Part shown: one piece after another, positions 10,373-20,028 of the stretch
Layout: each line of letters starts with the position of its first letter
Numbering within the stretch: position 1 is the first letter of the stretch
Assembly: GCA_002179805.1 (NCBI GenBank)
Contig: NAVB01001249.1
Location: 1 to 30,569 of the forward strand
DNA length: 30,569 bases
Origin: Acanthamoeba lenticulata
Lineage: Eukaryota > Discosea > Longamoebia > Acanthamoebidae
Direction of reading: 5' to 3'
Translations under genes and position numbers: made by a program
The notes under the pieces: model-generated
The model's database searches: none
Told to the model about the DNA's origin: nothing
Seen by the model: only the letters and a program-made list of their open reading frames with translations

Positions 10373-11969
10373 TCAAGCGCCAAGGGAGCGTCTCGAGACG
10401 GCACACGTCGTTACCTTAGCTGACTCCCCGTCGGGTGGTGTGGGTCTACGCACGTAGTCGAGCAAGCTGCGTTGTTTGCCACCTTGTTGCCCCTCGTCCT
10501 CTGTCTTTCTCTTCTTTAGGGCAGTAGCATCGTCCGTTTTGGCCCTTCCACTTGGTTTCCGCTTCTCTGGATGGACGCGCCGTGTTAGAGAGCAACGTGT
10601 TTGGTCGTATGAGAACACAGCAGCACGCAAGCTTAACCAACATAGTGGCGGCGCGCCGTACTGTCGCCATAACCCTCCGGTTCCTTGATTTTGGCGTACG
10701 TGCCGCCACATGTGGCCTGATGACCTATTGGTCATGACGTATGCAGTCAGATGTGGGTTACGCACAGGGCGTAGAAAAAGAGTTGAGGAGGAGTGTGTAC
10801 GGGGCCACCACGGGTCGCGAGGTGATGGCGCGCGGTTCATGGCACGCTTGACCACGTTGTGGCACTTGGTGCATTGCCACCAATGCTGCCGATAGTGGGC
10901 CACCTGCAAACCACGGGGGAGGAGAACGTGAGGTCGAGCCAAGAAGTTGCAAACGGCTTTTGGGGACCATTCAACTTGCTGTAGCATCATCATAGTAAGT
11001 GACGCGCACCTCATCATGGAAAGAATGATAAACGGAAATGGTGGTCCCCGCGGCCTTGTTAATCCTGTACATGTGCTCCAGAAAGCACTGGCCGTGGTCA
11101 TCGTGGTCCCTTGAAGATTGGGAAGTGAGCCAACAAGAGGAAGAGTCCTCCGAGGAGGGGCATTTCGCACTTGTTGGACGCGGTCACAAAGAGATAGGCA
11201 TGGATCATCTCGTGAAGCAGAGTGTTGACCATGTCGCTGCGTGGACGAAACTGATAGGCCAACCACCCAATGAAGAGAGAGAGAGAGAGAGAGACGTGAG
11301 TGTAACTTGGGGGAGAACTTGTTGGGTCTAGTCAGCGCCGAAATGCACCTTAAGGAGAGGCTCACTCATCCCGATGCTGCAGAGGCCGCCCCGTCCCTCG
11401 TATTTACAAATGCCCGCACAGCTGGAGGAAGCGAAAAGGCCGTATTTCGTGAGAGCCTGAAGGGTACGCACATGAACGCGCGATGGGCGGCGGTGGGAGA
11501 GGAGGGGGGGGGGCTGCTGTGTACAGTGTCATCCGCTTGCTCCATTTGACTTCCACGCAGCTCAGCTTACCATCAAAGTAAAGGTCGTTAAAGTGAAGAA
11601 ACAACGAGTGGATATCGGCATCCTCCAGGCTGTCCACCGCCACCATCGACGCGGCACCAACTATCGATGACCCAGTCGCGTCCCTTGAGGACGTTTCTGC
11701 TCCGCTTTCCTGTGGTGCACCACGCATAACTCAACAACACGCGCTTGAACTGAGGGAGAGAGAGAGAGGGAGAGCAGAAAAACCTCCGCTTGTAAGTTGT
11801 GTGCCAGTTGCAGGTCCCAAGATTCGCTATCCGCAGCATCACTAACGAGAGGTATGTCCTCACGCATCAATTGAAGTGCCAAGCGCAAATCTTCCTCCTC
11901 CTCTTCCTGCAAGCGTCGGGCAAGTGCCTCATCTGACTCGATACATGATTGCTCGTCGGGACGTTCCAT
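10373..11969 (-). CDS. SPRTN: Spartan-type DNA-protein crosslink metalloprotease
   Basis: Spartan is a DNA-dependent zinc protease that digests proteins covalently trapped on DNA, in the nucleus at replication forks. Eight-exon model: 11969-11784, 11709-11525, 11421-11349, 11250-11171, 11109-11010, 10903-10801, 10724-10674 and 10566-10373, all phases closing, 323 aa. The N-terminus has the LARRLQEEEE type start. The SprT domain has FNDLYFDGKLS, MTLCAGICKYEGRGGLCSIGMSEPLLK, HEMIH (zinc His161 and His165, catalytic Glu162) and the third His in H180-G-Q-C-F. The zinc-binding sub-domain has HWWQCTKC and KRAMNRAPSPRDPWW, then CGGTYAKIKEPEG. A Lys-rich tail ends with QRSLLDYV, resembling a PCNA-interacting (PIP) box. 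No C-terminal UBZ zinc finger is visible. The last bases could be a donor (AAG|GTAACG), so the extreme C-terminus is uncertain. Confidence 0.93.
11275..11294. repeat. GA dinucleotide microsatellite
   Basis: A run of GA repeats lies inside Spartan intron 3 close to the acceptor side. On the coding strand it reads as a CT tract and so may serve as the polypyrimidine tract. Confidence 0.7.
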
Positions 11970-12054
11970 CCATTCGTAGACGAAATGTTTTAAAAAAAAA
12001 TACAAAAATGGCTTGTTGTGGTCTAATTTGTTTTAATTTTTTTTTCCTCCGAAT

Positions 12055-12684
12055 TTACTGGACCTGAATGTTCCATCGGAAAGCGAAGAACTGCTTCTGC
12101 ACGCTGGTCTGCACCGCTTGTGACCAGAACCGATACTGCCCCCCGGTGCGCGTGACATACCTGATTGTGCCTTTGTGGTTAGTGCGCAATTCTGCAGCAT
12201 CCGCGGATATGGGCAGCTGATTTAAATGCACGTACGTGTAGTCAAAGACCACAGTTTGAAAGTCACGACAGAGCATCGGCTTGCCGAGCGAATAGCGCCC
12301 GCCATGATTGTCGATGACAGGGTTGACGCCCAGGGTGGTGTCCATCGTGATGTCTCCATTCGAACGAGTGATGGTGAAGCTATACAAGGTGGTGTTGAGG
12401 CCCCTCTCCGTAAGCTTGGCGGTGAGCTGGTTGATGATCCCAGCCTCTACCGTTGTGTTTCCGAGGTCAGCATTGGCGGTGATTTGCACGAAGTAGTCCC
12501 GGAGCTGCAGGAAGAGAGCCCGCTCGCCACTGAACTCACTTTGCGAGACAAACGCTGGCTGCACTGGGTCGTACTTGCTATCCTCACAAAATGAAGTTAC
12601 GGTGGAGTAGCCGTGACCCAGAAGACACGCGCTTAGAACAATGGCCAACGTAAGGAGCAGAACGGCACTGGTGTGGATCCTCAT
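12055..12684 (-). CDS. Orphan secreted protein with signal peptide
   Basis: This is a single-exon ORF of 209 aa from the ATG at 12684 (an earlier in-frame ATG at 12747 would put 21 hydrophilic residues before the signal peptide). Residues 1-27 form a classic signal peptide: MRIHTS, then a run of L/V/I/A, ending near HGYS. The mature part has only two cysteines (TSFCED and MLCRDF), which could pair as one disulfide. Two N-glycosylation sequons are visible (GNTTVE and LNTTLY). Beta-strand-like alternation occurs in LYSFTITRSNGDITMDTTLG and in the Tyr-rich C-terminal portion. I do not recognise a family. The protein is probably secreted or lumenal, with function unknown. Confidence 0.75.
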   Translation of the reverse strand: MRIHTSAVLLLTLAIVLSACLLGHGYSTVTSFCEDSKYDPVQPAFVSQSEFSGERALFLQLRDYFVQITANADLGNTTVEAGIINQLTAKLTERGLNTTLYSFTITRSNGDITMDTTLGVNPVIDNHGGRYSLGKPMLCRDFQTVVFDYTYVHLNQLPISADAAELRTNHKGTIRYVTRTGGQYRFWSQAVQTSVQKQFFAFRWNIQVQ

Positions 12685-12895
12685 TGTGGGGAGGTGGTGA
12701 TGTTGTGGTGTGGAAGAAAAAAACGGAGTGCTCGAGTGCATCCTCACCCCAAGATATCATTAAGCTCGTCGTACTTGCCGCCAATGGGGCTACATTAGGA
12801 GTCTGACCGGAAAAGGCTGATGACAGACAGACAAGCACAAGTCAAAACGTTCTGCAGCCGAATTCACCGACGAGAAAAGAAAAAGATTCGTCTTG

Positions 12896-12902
12896 AAAAA
12901 AA
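12896..12902 (-). terminator. Pol III terminator of tRNA-Arg
   Basis: Seven A on the plus strand read as a T7 run on the minus strand, about 8 nt after the tRNA 3' end. This is the usual RNA polymerase III stop. Confidence 0.75.
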
Positions 12903-12909
12903 GAAGTTT

Positions 12910-12981
12910 TAGGCCTGCTGGGGGTCGAACCCAGAATCTCCTGATTCGTAGTCAGACGCCTTTCCATTGGGCCACAGGCCT
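12910..12981 (-). tRNA. tRNA-Arg (anticodon ACG)
   Basis: The minus strand folds as a full cloverleaf without an intron. The acceptor stem is AGGCCTG paired with CAGGCCT (7 bp) plus discriminator A. The D stem is G10-C25, C11-G24 and C12-G23. The anticodon stem TCTGA pairs with TCAGG (one U-G pair) around loop CTACGAA, giving anticodon ACG, expected to be edited to ICG and to read CGU/CGC/CGA. The T arm is CTGGG-TTCGACC-CCCAG, which also supplies the B box promoter. CCA is not encoded. Confidence 0.95.
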
Positions 12982-13203
12982 GGCTTGATGGATGAAGTCA
13001 TTAACATGTTGAAAACTGAATGTTGAGTGCAAACATGTTGGTCTGGCCAAAAAATGTCAGTTATCTGATGGGCTTTCGGGACTGTTTTATCGTAAAGTTT
13101 CTTGTGCCAGAGAGAAAAGCTCCACAATGAGGGAGGGAATTGGTCCTTCCCCGGACTTGGTGTCACCCGCCGGAGAGCGGCGTGTTTCTTCAAGCTCCTC
13201 AAC

Positions 13204-15564
13204 ATGGCCACGCCTGCACCCACAAAGTCGTGGTTGCCCACGTTTCTTGTACCCGGCAAGTGGAAGGGCAAGCTACCTTCTTTCATCGTCAGGTTGTTGC
13301 CTGAATCGCTTGTGGGTAGGATTGTGCTTTGTGGGGCACTCCTTGCAGGAGCAAGCAGCCTGTGGTACACTTTAAATTACTTCCGCAAGGCTGTACGGAA
13401 GCCCCGTTTGTCATACCAGCACAATGCACGGTAGAGTGCTTCTCCTCCTCCACTCGCATGTCACGCTGCATATTTTTGTCTGAACATGTGCTGCGGCGCA
13501 CGACAGCAATGAAGCGCTCCTTCGTGCCTGTCCGGTGCTCACGGAGAAATACTGGCCAAGGTGCTTTCTTGCTCTTGCGCGTGGCCTCCCCTTAGGCGGC
13601 TCGTCCTCTTACCTTTCCTCTCCTCCGCCTCCCGGGTGCTGCACCCAGCTTCTTGTTCTATACGGCGCATCTCTCCACCGTCGCCGGAACCTACTTCCGC
13701 AGCTTGCCCACCATTCCCTACCGAAGGTGCTTCCACCCATTTTTGCCCCCCCCCCCTTTCTTCTTTTTCGCCAACGTTATTGTCCGGCGGGGGCTGCGTT
13801 AGGGACACGCTCATGATGGAAGACGGAGGCCAAGTGTGCCTGGACTGGGTGGTCAATGGCGATGAGGACGAGCACGTGCAGTCCGACAAGCCTACCGTCA
13901 TCATCTTCCATGGACTCAACGGTGGCAGCAGCTCTGTGTGCGTGCTCCGTCTTTGAAGACACACCTTCTTTCTCATTTTACTTTCTTCAATTTCTATATT
14001 CACGTTCATTCGTTCGTTCATGGCAGGTACGTGCGGCACGTGATCATGGCCATCCAGAAGCAACTCGGACGGGATCAGGTCCGGCTGGTGGTCATGAACA
14101 ACCGGGGCGCCGGCGGCTCCGAGCTGCTCGTACGTGCAGAGCGTCCCCTTTTTTGCCCCCCTCTCCCTCCCTTCCTTCGGCCAGCGGTACACGAACTACA
14201 AACGGCTGACAACTCGCTTCTTCGTTCATCATCGCCTGCTTGGCCGGTCGCAGACGCCCAAGGGCTACTGCGGGGCGTATACGGACGACGCGCGTGTGGC
14301 GATCCGCCATGTGCGGAGCGTCATCGGGGTATCCCATCCGCCCTCCGCTGCCTTGTGAATGGTCGTTCTGTCTTGGCGGCGATGATCACCTGATCGCCGG
14401 GGTCCGTGCCGCTCCGAAACAGGAGGAAGCGCCGCTGATCGCGCTGGGCTACAGCCTGGGGGCCAACATCATGCTCAAGTATGTGGGCGAGGGTACGTCT
14501 CGCTCGCTTGCCCGCCTGTCGCGGTCATTTCTCTGACACCTGCCGCCACATGATGACAAAAACGCCCCCCCCCCAAGAGGGCGAGAATGTGCTGCTGGAC
14601 GGCGCCATTTCCGTCTCGAACCCGCTGGACTTCAAGGCATCGTCGTACCACCTGGAAACGATGCCCCTCTACAACGCCGTCCTGACCAAGGTCAGCCCCT
14701 CTCGACAACGTCGCATGGAGGGGGGATGGCTCAACTTCTCTTCGCGGGGGGGGGAGGCAGGGCTGCATCGGGACGCTATCGCGCCACGCCCACATTTTTG
14801 GGCAGCACGAGGACCTCGAGCTCGAAGTCGTCAACCAGGTTCGGCACCTTCCCCCACCCCTTCTCTTGCTCCTTTGTTTCTTCGGTCCATCGACGCATGG
14901 GGGACTGACAAGTGGTCCACATCCCATCCTTAGTGCTGGCGCCTGCGAGAGTTCGACCGCCACTTCACATGCAAGGTGCGCTTGTGCTTTACTCAAGCCG
15001 TCATCTGGTGCGTGTATACTCATATATGTATGTATGTGTTTGGGCGGGTGGCAAACAGATTTTTGGGTACGACACCGTTGATGAGTACTACGACGCCGCT
15101 TCCTCCGTCAACTACATCGAACGTACGAGATCACCCCCCCCCCCAAAACCCTCTTTCCTTCTCGCCGCACATGAACCCAACGCCAACGCAACGCGCACGG
15201 GTGGCGGGCTACGTAGGCGTGGCGGTTCCGACGCTGATCCTGCACGCCATGGACGACCCCATCGTCCCGCCGTCAGCGCTGGACCGACCACGGGAGGAGG
15301 CTGAAAGGAATCCTCACACCATTCTCGCCACCGTTCCCTGCGGCGGTACGCTCGTGACTTGGTGTTTGTTTGTCGGTTGGTTGGTCGTCGAGCGAAGCAC
15401 AACCCCTCACCCACGCGTTGTGTGCGGCGGCAGGACATGTGGGATTCCCAGAGGGGTTGCTGCCCGTGGGCAACTCGCTCTCGTGGGCCGATCGCGTGGC
15501 CGGGTTCATTCACGCTCTGGTCACGCAGCGGACGACCGGCCCGGGTTCCAGCACCGACGCCTGA
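13204..15564 (+). CDS. ABHD1/3/YheT-type alpha/beta hydrolase, 13 exons
   Basis: The family contains membrane-anchored lipases/acyl hydrolases. Exons: 13204-13430, 13507-13560, 13649-13726, 13803-13937, 14027-14129, 14254-14328, 14423-14492, 14578-14690, 14761-14838, 14934-14975, 15059-15122, 15217-15345 and 15434-15564. All phases close, giving 432 aa. A single membrane anchor lies near residues 36-57. The family signature CPVLTEKYWP precedes the hydrolase fold. The catalytic set is complete: oxyanion motif HGLNGG, nucleophile S235 in GYSLG, acid in HAMDDPIVP (D359/D360) and His391 in GGHVGF. The NNRGAGGSELLTPKGY block fits ABHD1/3 and yeast EHT1/EEB1 relatives. AATAAA at 15593-15598 is the probable poly(A) signal. 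Introns are 57-124 nt; several have C-runs just before the acceptor. The exact substrate cannot be read from the sequence. Confidence 0.92.
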
Positions 15565-15592
15565 GGAGCGATAAACCTTTTCTGCGGCCAGA

Positions 15593-15598
15593 ATAAAA
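15593..15598 (+). promoter_or_regulatory. Polyadenylation signal AATAAA of the hydrolase gene
   Basis: This canonical hexamer sits 29 nt after the TGA stop and is followed by a GT/T-rich stretch (TTTTGTTCGCACTGGTCTTGTTT), the usual downstream element. Confidence 0.65.
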
Positions 15599-15718
15599 GG
15601 TTTTGTTCGCACTGGTCTTGTTTACAAACTTGTCGTGGAGTGGACACTTTGTGAGCAGGTAGTCTCGGCGGTGCAATTGGTCACATCGGTCACAGTAAAT
15701 GTAAACTGGTCAGCTACC

Positions 15719-15837
15719 GGATACGGCCATACTGCGCAGAAAGCACCGCTTCCCATCCGAACAGCGAAGTTAAGCTGCGCCAGGCGGTGTTAGTACTGGG
15801 GTGGGCGACCACCCGGGAATCCACCGTGTCGTATCCT
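15719..15837 (+). rRNA. 5S ribosomal RNA
   Basis: This is a 119-nt 5S rRNA. Helix I pairs GGAUACGGC with the 3' GUGUCGUAUCC (nine pairs, including one G8-U111 wobble), leaving a 3' U. The conserved loop CCGAACAGCGAAGUUAAGC (helix III and A-box region) and the C-box region GUUAGUACUGGGGUGGG are present. TTTT at about 15845-15848 is a possible pol III terminator. The copy is single here, between two protein genes and not in the rDNA. Confidence 0.96.
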
Positions 15838-15946
15838 CCCTTCCTTTTACGCCCTCACCTCTTGCACCTGGGTCCGCCTTTGTACTCATTTTGCTCAAAC
15901 CAAGTGAAGATTGATGGCTACCTCTTTACAAGAAAAGGATGGGGAG
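15838..15946. other. Gap between 5S rRNA and CBS gene 3' end
   Basis: This 109-bp stretch is mainly CT-rich. It should carry the 5S terminator and the minus-strand 3' UTR of the CBS gene. Nothing else was seen. Confidence 0.35.
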
Positions 15947-17483
15947 TTAGGCGAGGAGGCGGTGGAAGCTGTGGAAGATGTCGGTGAGGGAGACCACGCC
16001 CACGGGCTTGCGCTGCTCGTCCGTCAGATAGGCGCGATGAACGCCCGCCTCGTTGATCAGCCTCAACAGGTTCGGCAGCGTCTCGTCGCCCCGGCACGTC
16101 AAAAGCCCTGTGTCAACGTCGCAACACGCCGTGAGCCCGAGTCTGGCGCACATAAGAGAGGGTCGCCGTTTACGCACCCTCCCTCCTCTTCTTGCCCAGC
16201 ACAAGGGCGCGCGTCGCGGCCAGGTAGTCCCGCACGGGCAGCATCAGGCGCTTGAAGTCAGTGAGTGCACCCTGTGGACCACAGCAGACAGACAAAGAGA
16301 GAGCGTGGCATGAGCACGTTGGCCAAGCGCGGAGAGAAGCAAGTTCAGCACCTTGAGGTCGGTGGCGGAGATGTTCTCAAATAGCTCGCCATTGCCAGAG
16401 ACCACCGCCAGCGAAGACAGGCGCATCTGTGCAACACGCCACCCGTCAATCAGTGGAGTCGGTTCAAGGAGCGCCTGAAAGTGGTCGGCACCAACCTGGT
16501 GCATCTTCATGAAGGCTTCAAAGGCCGGGAGGTCAGCAGATACGGTGGCAAGCTCGTTAATGGAGGTCATGCGAAGCGTATTGGCGTTGAGAGAGCTGCA
16601 GCAACAGAAAGGACAACAAATGAGCAACGACTAAGGCCCGCCTGACGTGGCAATCGCCAAGCTCGGTGGTGAGGAGATGGCGTACGCGATTTCGTTCATT
16701 CGGACAAGGTCGTCGAAACAAGTGCGCAGGAGCATCGATTGCGTGAGGACTCCGATCAGGTGATGGTTATCATCCACCACGGCCACCCTACGCAGGAAGA
16801 GAAGGCAAGCCAAATCGTTGTGTGAGCTTCACACAAACAAAGGGCGCTGGTGACTGTCATGCAAAGGGATGGCTCACCTGTGCAGGTACTCATTGGACTT
16901 GCCGAAAAAGTGGATGATGTCCTTCACGGTCATGCTGTGGTTGACCTTGTGGAGTGGATTGCGTTGACAGTAATCTAATAATAAGGGAGAGCATCATGTT
17001 GGGTGTGAGATCATGATGGCTGAGAGACTCGCAAAAAATGTGCTGAGCACATCTTCTTGGTTTCGGCAAGCGCACCGCTGATGGCGACCGTGTTGGTGAT
17101 GCGGAATTCTTTGGAGCGCCTGTGCAGGATGGCTATGTCATCGGTCACAAGGCTACGCGATTCGCCCACGCCGTACGGGTTGGTCATCACGCGAGTCCCT
17201 ACGTTGGCCAGGAAGGCCACCAGGTCCACGACGTCGACAAAGCCCTTAATGTTGCCCATCCCAGCCCCTGGTTTACCTTAAGGCGTAAGCAAGCGTGCAC
17301 ACCCTGGTGACCAGGTGGTGAGAAGAACAAGCATGCACGTGAAGTACCGGCAACAGGCTCAATCACGGGGAGCGCCGTCAGATCGTGCTTGGCCATTTTC
17401 TGTAGGGCCTGGTCCACAAGGTCGTCTGGGCACACATACTCCACCCTTTGGCCCCGCACGAGGTCTCCGATCGTTCTGTTCAT
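15947..17483 (-). CDS. Four-CBS-domain protein (AMPK-gamma/SNF4-like layout)
   Basis: CBS pairs (Bateman modules) bind adenine nucleotides. Eight-exon model: 17483-17348, 17267-17076, 16974-16878, 16787-16647, 16595-16496, 16426-16352, 16271-16178 and 16107-15947, giving 331 aa with all phases closing. Each repeat ends in the family strand plus helix. Repeat 1: ALQKMAKHDLTALPVIE with GFVDVVDLVAFLA. Repeat 2: HRVAVVDDNHHLIGVLTQSMLL. Repeat 3: AFMKMHQ|MRLSSLAVV with ENISATDLK. Repeat 4: INEAGVHRAYLTDEQRKPVG with VVSLTDIFHSFH, followed at once by the stop. Four repeats and little else match the gamma subunit of AMPK/SNF1 or plant-type four-CBS proteins; I cannot tell these apart by eye. The exon 5/6 intron (69 nt, 16495-16427) is in frame, so reading through it gives an apparent longer ORF, but removal restores normal CBS spacing. 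Confidence 0.88.
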
Positions 17484-18011
17484 TGTTGATCTCTGCAAGC
17501 TAACCCCCCTAGGCTCGTTCCCTTACTGACATGAGCAACATTGGTGAGTGTGGAGGGATGAGAGGAAAAGAGTAAGTTACTTTAGCTCCGGCATCCACAA
17601 AAAAAAAAAAAAAAAAACGCAAGCTTGTCCCTTACCTTGAAGCGTTGGTTGTTCTGGTCTGCAGCGGTGTGCTTTTTGCTTGCCTCTCCCTTGCTTGCGC
17701 GGCCATTTATATTTCGCTTGTTGTTGGTTGATTAGACGAAGCGGCAGCTAGAGGCAGGCAAGCAGCGGTCCGAATTTCGGCGACAAAGACTCGACCTAGG
17801 CCTCTCATGTAGAGGACATCATCATCGTGTCACCCGCCAAGTAGAGCTCCACAAGTCCCCATAACAAGTCGGAAGCGCAGCCAGAAAAGTAGAAAGTTGC
17901 ACACAGCTCGTTTTTCCGACTTGTTTGCCAAATGAAAACAGGAAAAATACAAAAAAGAAAACCTCACGAGAACGAAAAAAACAGGGCAAGACACCACAGC
18001 GGTGGCTATGT
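17484..18011. other. Intergenic region with a poly(A) run
   Basis: This 528-bp stretch contains the upstream region of the CBS gene and the 3' region of the RBR ligase gene. A run of about 19 A starts near 17600. TTTATATTT at about 17705-17713 is a possible weak TATA-like element. No coding exon is supported. Confidence 0.4.
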
Positions 18012-20028
18012 TCACTTGTGCGAGTTGTGCCCGCCGGGGCATGCCGCGTGTGTGAGGCCGCATTCCCAGCACCAGTGCTTCTTGCACAGCTGGCAAGTCA
18101 TGAAATTGCAACCTGATAATGATTAAAAATGACAAGGAGAACCCACACACACACAGAGAGAGAGAGAGAGAGAAGGATCAGGAGGCAGTCCCCCACCAAG
18201 GGAGAGGAGCTCGTTCGTGTTGGTGGGTACCTTCGGTCTTCTGCGTTCGCGTATTGCAGTGCGGGCAGAGCTTGAGGAGGCCCGCGGTGATGAGCTCCTG
18301 GAACTTGTCGTCGGCCATGCCGTTCTCCTTCTTCCACTGCTGGTAGGCCTCACACGTGGAGTCGTGCGTGTCGTCATTGCACTTGAGGCAGTACTTCTTC
18401 GTGCAGACATCGCACTTCCACTGCCAGGCCTTGTCTGTTTTATTGTTATTGTTGTTGTTGTCGTTAGAGTGGATCGGAGGTGAGCAGTGTGAGCATTCAT
18501 TCAGGCGACCCACGTGAGCAACACAAACACAAGCACGACGACGTATAGCTAAGTGAGGGGGGAGAGGTGTTGTTGTTGTTGTACCCGGGAGGCCGGCGTC
18601 GCGGGCAATGATAACGCCGTTCTCGCAGTCGGGGGTGAGGCAGCGACAGAAGTCCTTGTCGTTCTGAAGAGCGCGCTCGAACCTGAACTTTTCGTATTTA
18701 CGGAAGAGGTCCGGCGGTAGGATGAGCTCCAGCGCGTCGTCGCTGACAGGCTCCTTGCATTGTGGGCACTTGATGGGAAACTCGTTGAGCGAGCCTTTGA
18801 AGTACTCGAGCGCGCAGTCGCGACAGAAGTAGTGGTTGCACTCGCCCATGATGAACTTGTCCATTGGATCAAAGTCATCCATGCAGATCTCACAGTGGGC
18901 TGCAAAGGCCAACCCGTATAAGCAGCAGCCCCTTGCGCAATGAACCTCTCTCTCTCTCTGCCTACAAGATGAAAGGGCACGTACCCTCCTTAAGCTCCTC
19001 CTCCTTGGCCTGAAGCTCCTTGGCAATTTGAGCCGAGGTTTCCTCTTCCTCGAGCTTGCGCCGTCGCTCGTCATCGGCCTCACGCTGCAGCATCTCGGTG
19101 ATCATGCGTTGGGTGGCCTCTTCCTGTCGCTTCCTCTCTTCAACAGCCCGGGCACGCTCCTCCTCGAGCATGCGTCGCGCGAACTCCTTGGCCTGCATCT
19201 CGTCCTCCCGCTCTCGCTGGAGCCGCCTCTGCTCGGTGGCCGCACGCTCCTCTTCCTCCATATGGCGAATAATCTCGAGCGTGCTTCGTTCTTCCTCCTC
19301 GCGCTTCCGCCGCTCAGCCTCCTCCATCTCGGCGAGGATCGCCCGCAGGCTCTTCCCTTCTGCTGATTCCTCGTCCGCTTTAGTTTCGCCAAGCGCGTCC
19401 TCGCTCGGCTCCCTTTTCCGCTTCCGCTCCTCGCTATCTCGTAGCATGCCTCCCGTCGGGCTGTGCTGCTGCTGCTGCTGCTGCTCTTGTTGCTTCTGCT
19501 CTTGCAGCTCCTGTTGTTGCTGTTGCTGTTGCTGTCTCTTCCAAGCCGCCTGGAGTTCCCTCTCTGCGACAATGGCTGGGTCGAGCCTGTGTTGCGTGGA
19601 TGGGAAGCGCGCATGCGACACCGGTTTGCCATCAGTCCTGAGAAGAGAAGAGAAGAGAAGAGAAGAGAGGGGGGATGAAGCAAACAAACAAACAAACAAA
19701 CATACCCACACAAGCGAACGCTGGTGTCGTAGAGCAGCTTGCTGTCGGCCTCGCTAAAGATAAAGTCTCGTGGTCGTCCCGAGAGCCGCAACTGGCACAA
19801 GCCCTTGACTTCACCTCCTCCTCCTCCACCTGAGGTGACGGCCCGCTCCCAGTCCCACTGCCAACTCCGCAAGAGCTGCGCCAACTTGGCACCATCAAAG
19901 TCGTTCTGGAGGAGATGGTTCACGAGGGATTCACAATGTTGAAGCTCGCCCGCCATTTCCAAAGCCCAATCGACAGTATTGTCCAACGTCCATTGGGCTA
20001 TTTCTTTGCCAAAGGATGTTGTCGTCAT
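18012..20028 (-). CDS. RBR-type E3 ubiquitin ligase
   Basis: RBR ligases accept ubiquitin from an E2 on a RING2 cysteine and pass it to substrates. Five exons: 20028-19706, 19637-18985, 18899-18585, 18434-18231 and 18112-18012, giving 531 aa with phases closing. Order: a helical N-terminal domain (IAQWTLDNTVDWALEMAGEL, DFDGAKLAQLL); a Gln-rich tract in exon 2; a long charged helix of E/R/K heptads; RING1 with HCEICMDDF, GECNHYFCRDC and KCPQC (from about residue 327); IBR with CRCLTPDC and KCDVCTKKYCLKC; then RING2 with LCPHC, catalytic Cys500 in GCNFMTCQLC, and WCWECG...C...H. An intron interrupts the codon just before the catalytic Cys. The protein ends soon after RING2, so there is no extra C-terminal domain. 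Substrate unknown. Start chosen at MTTTSFG; an in-frame region upstream (to 20289) is open but Leu-rich and unlikely to be coding. Confidence 0.93.
18155..18174. repeat. CA and GA microsatellite in RBR intron 4
   Basis: Adjacent CA (18144-18155) and GA (18156-18173) dinucleotide repeats lie inside the last intron of the ligase gene. The GA tract reads as CT on the coding strand. Confidence 0.6.
19641..19700. repeat. AAGAG and CAAA short tandem repeats in RBR intron 1
   Basis: AAGAG repeats (about 19641-19668) are followed by CAAA repeats (about 19679-19700). On the coding strand the first block is a CTCTT tract that ends in the CAG acceptor, so it doubles as the polypyrimidine tract. The second reads as TTTG repeats right after the GTATGT donor. 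Confidence 0.7.

Noticed and set aside
10681..11365. Single long minus-strand ORF through the Spartan region
   Set aside because: It mixes exon and intron sequence and shifts frame relative to the conserved HEMIH block. The spliced model restores every family motif.
19056..19757. Ser/Cys-rich plus-strand ORF
   Set aside because: Antisense of the E/R/Q-rich exon of the RBR ligase, which has intact zinc-binding domains in the sense direction.
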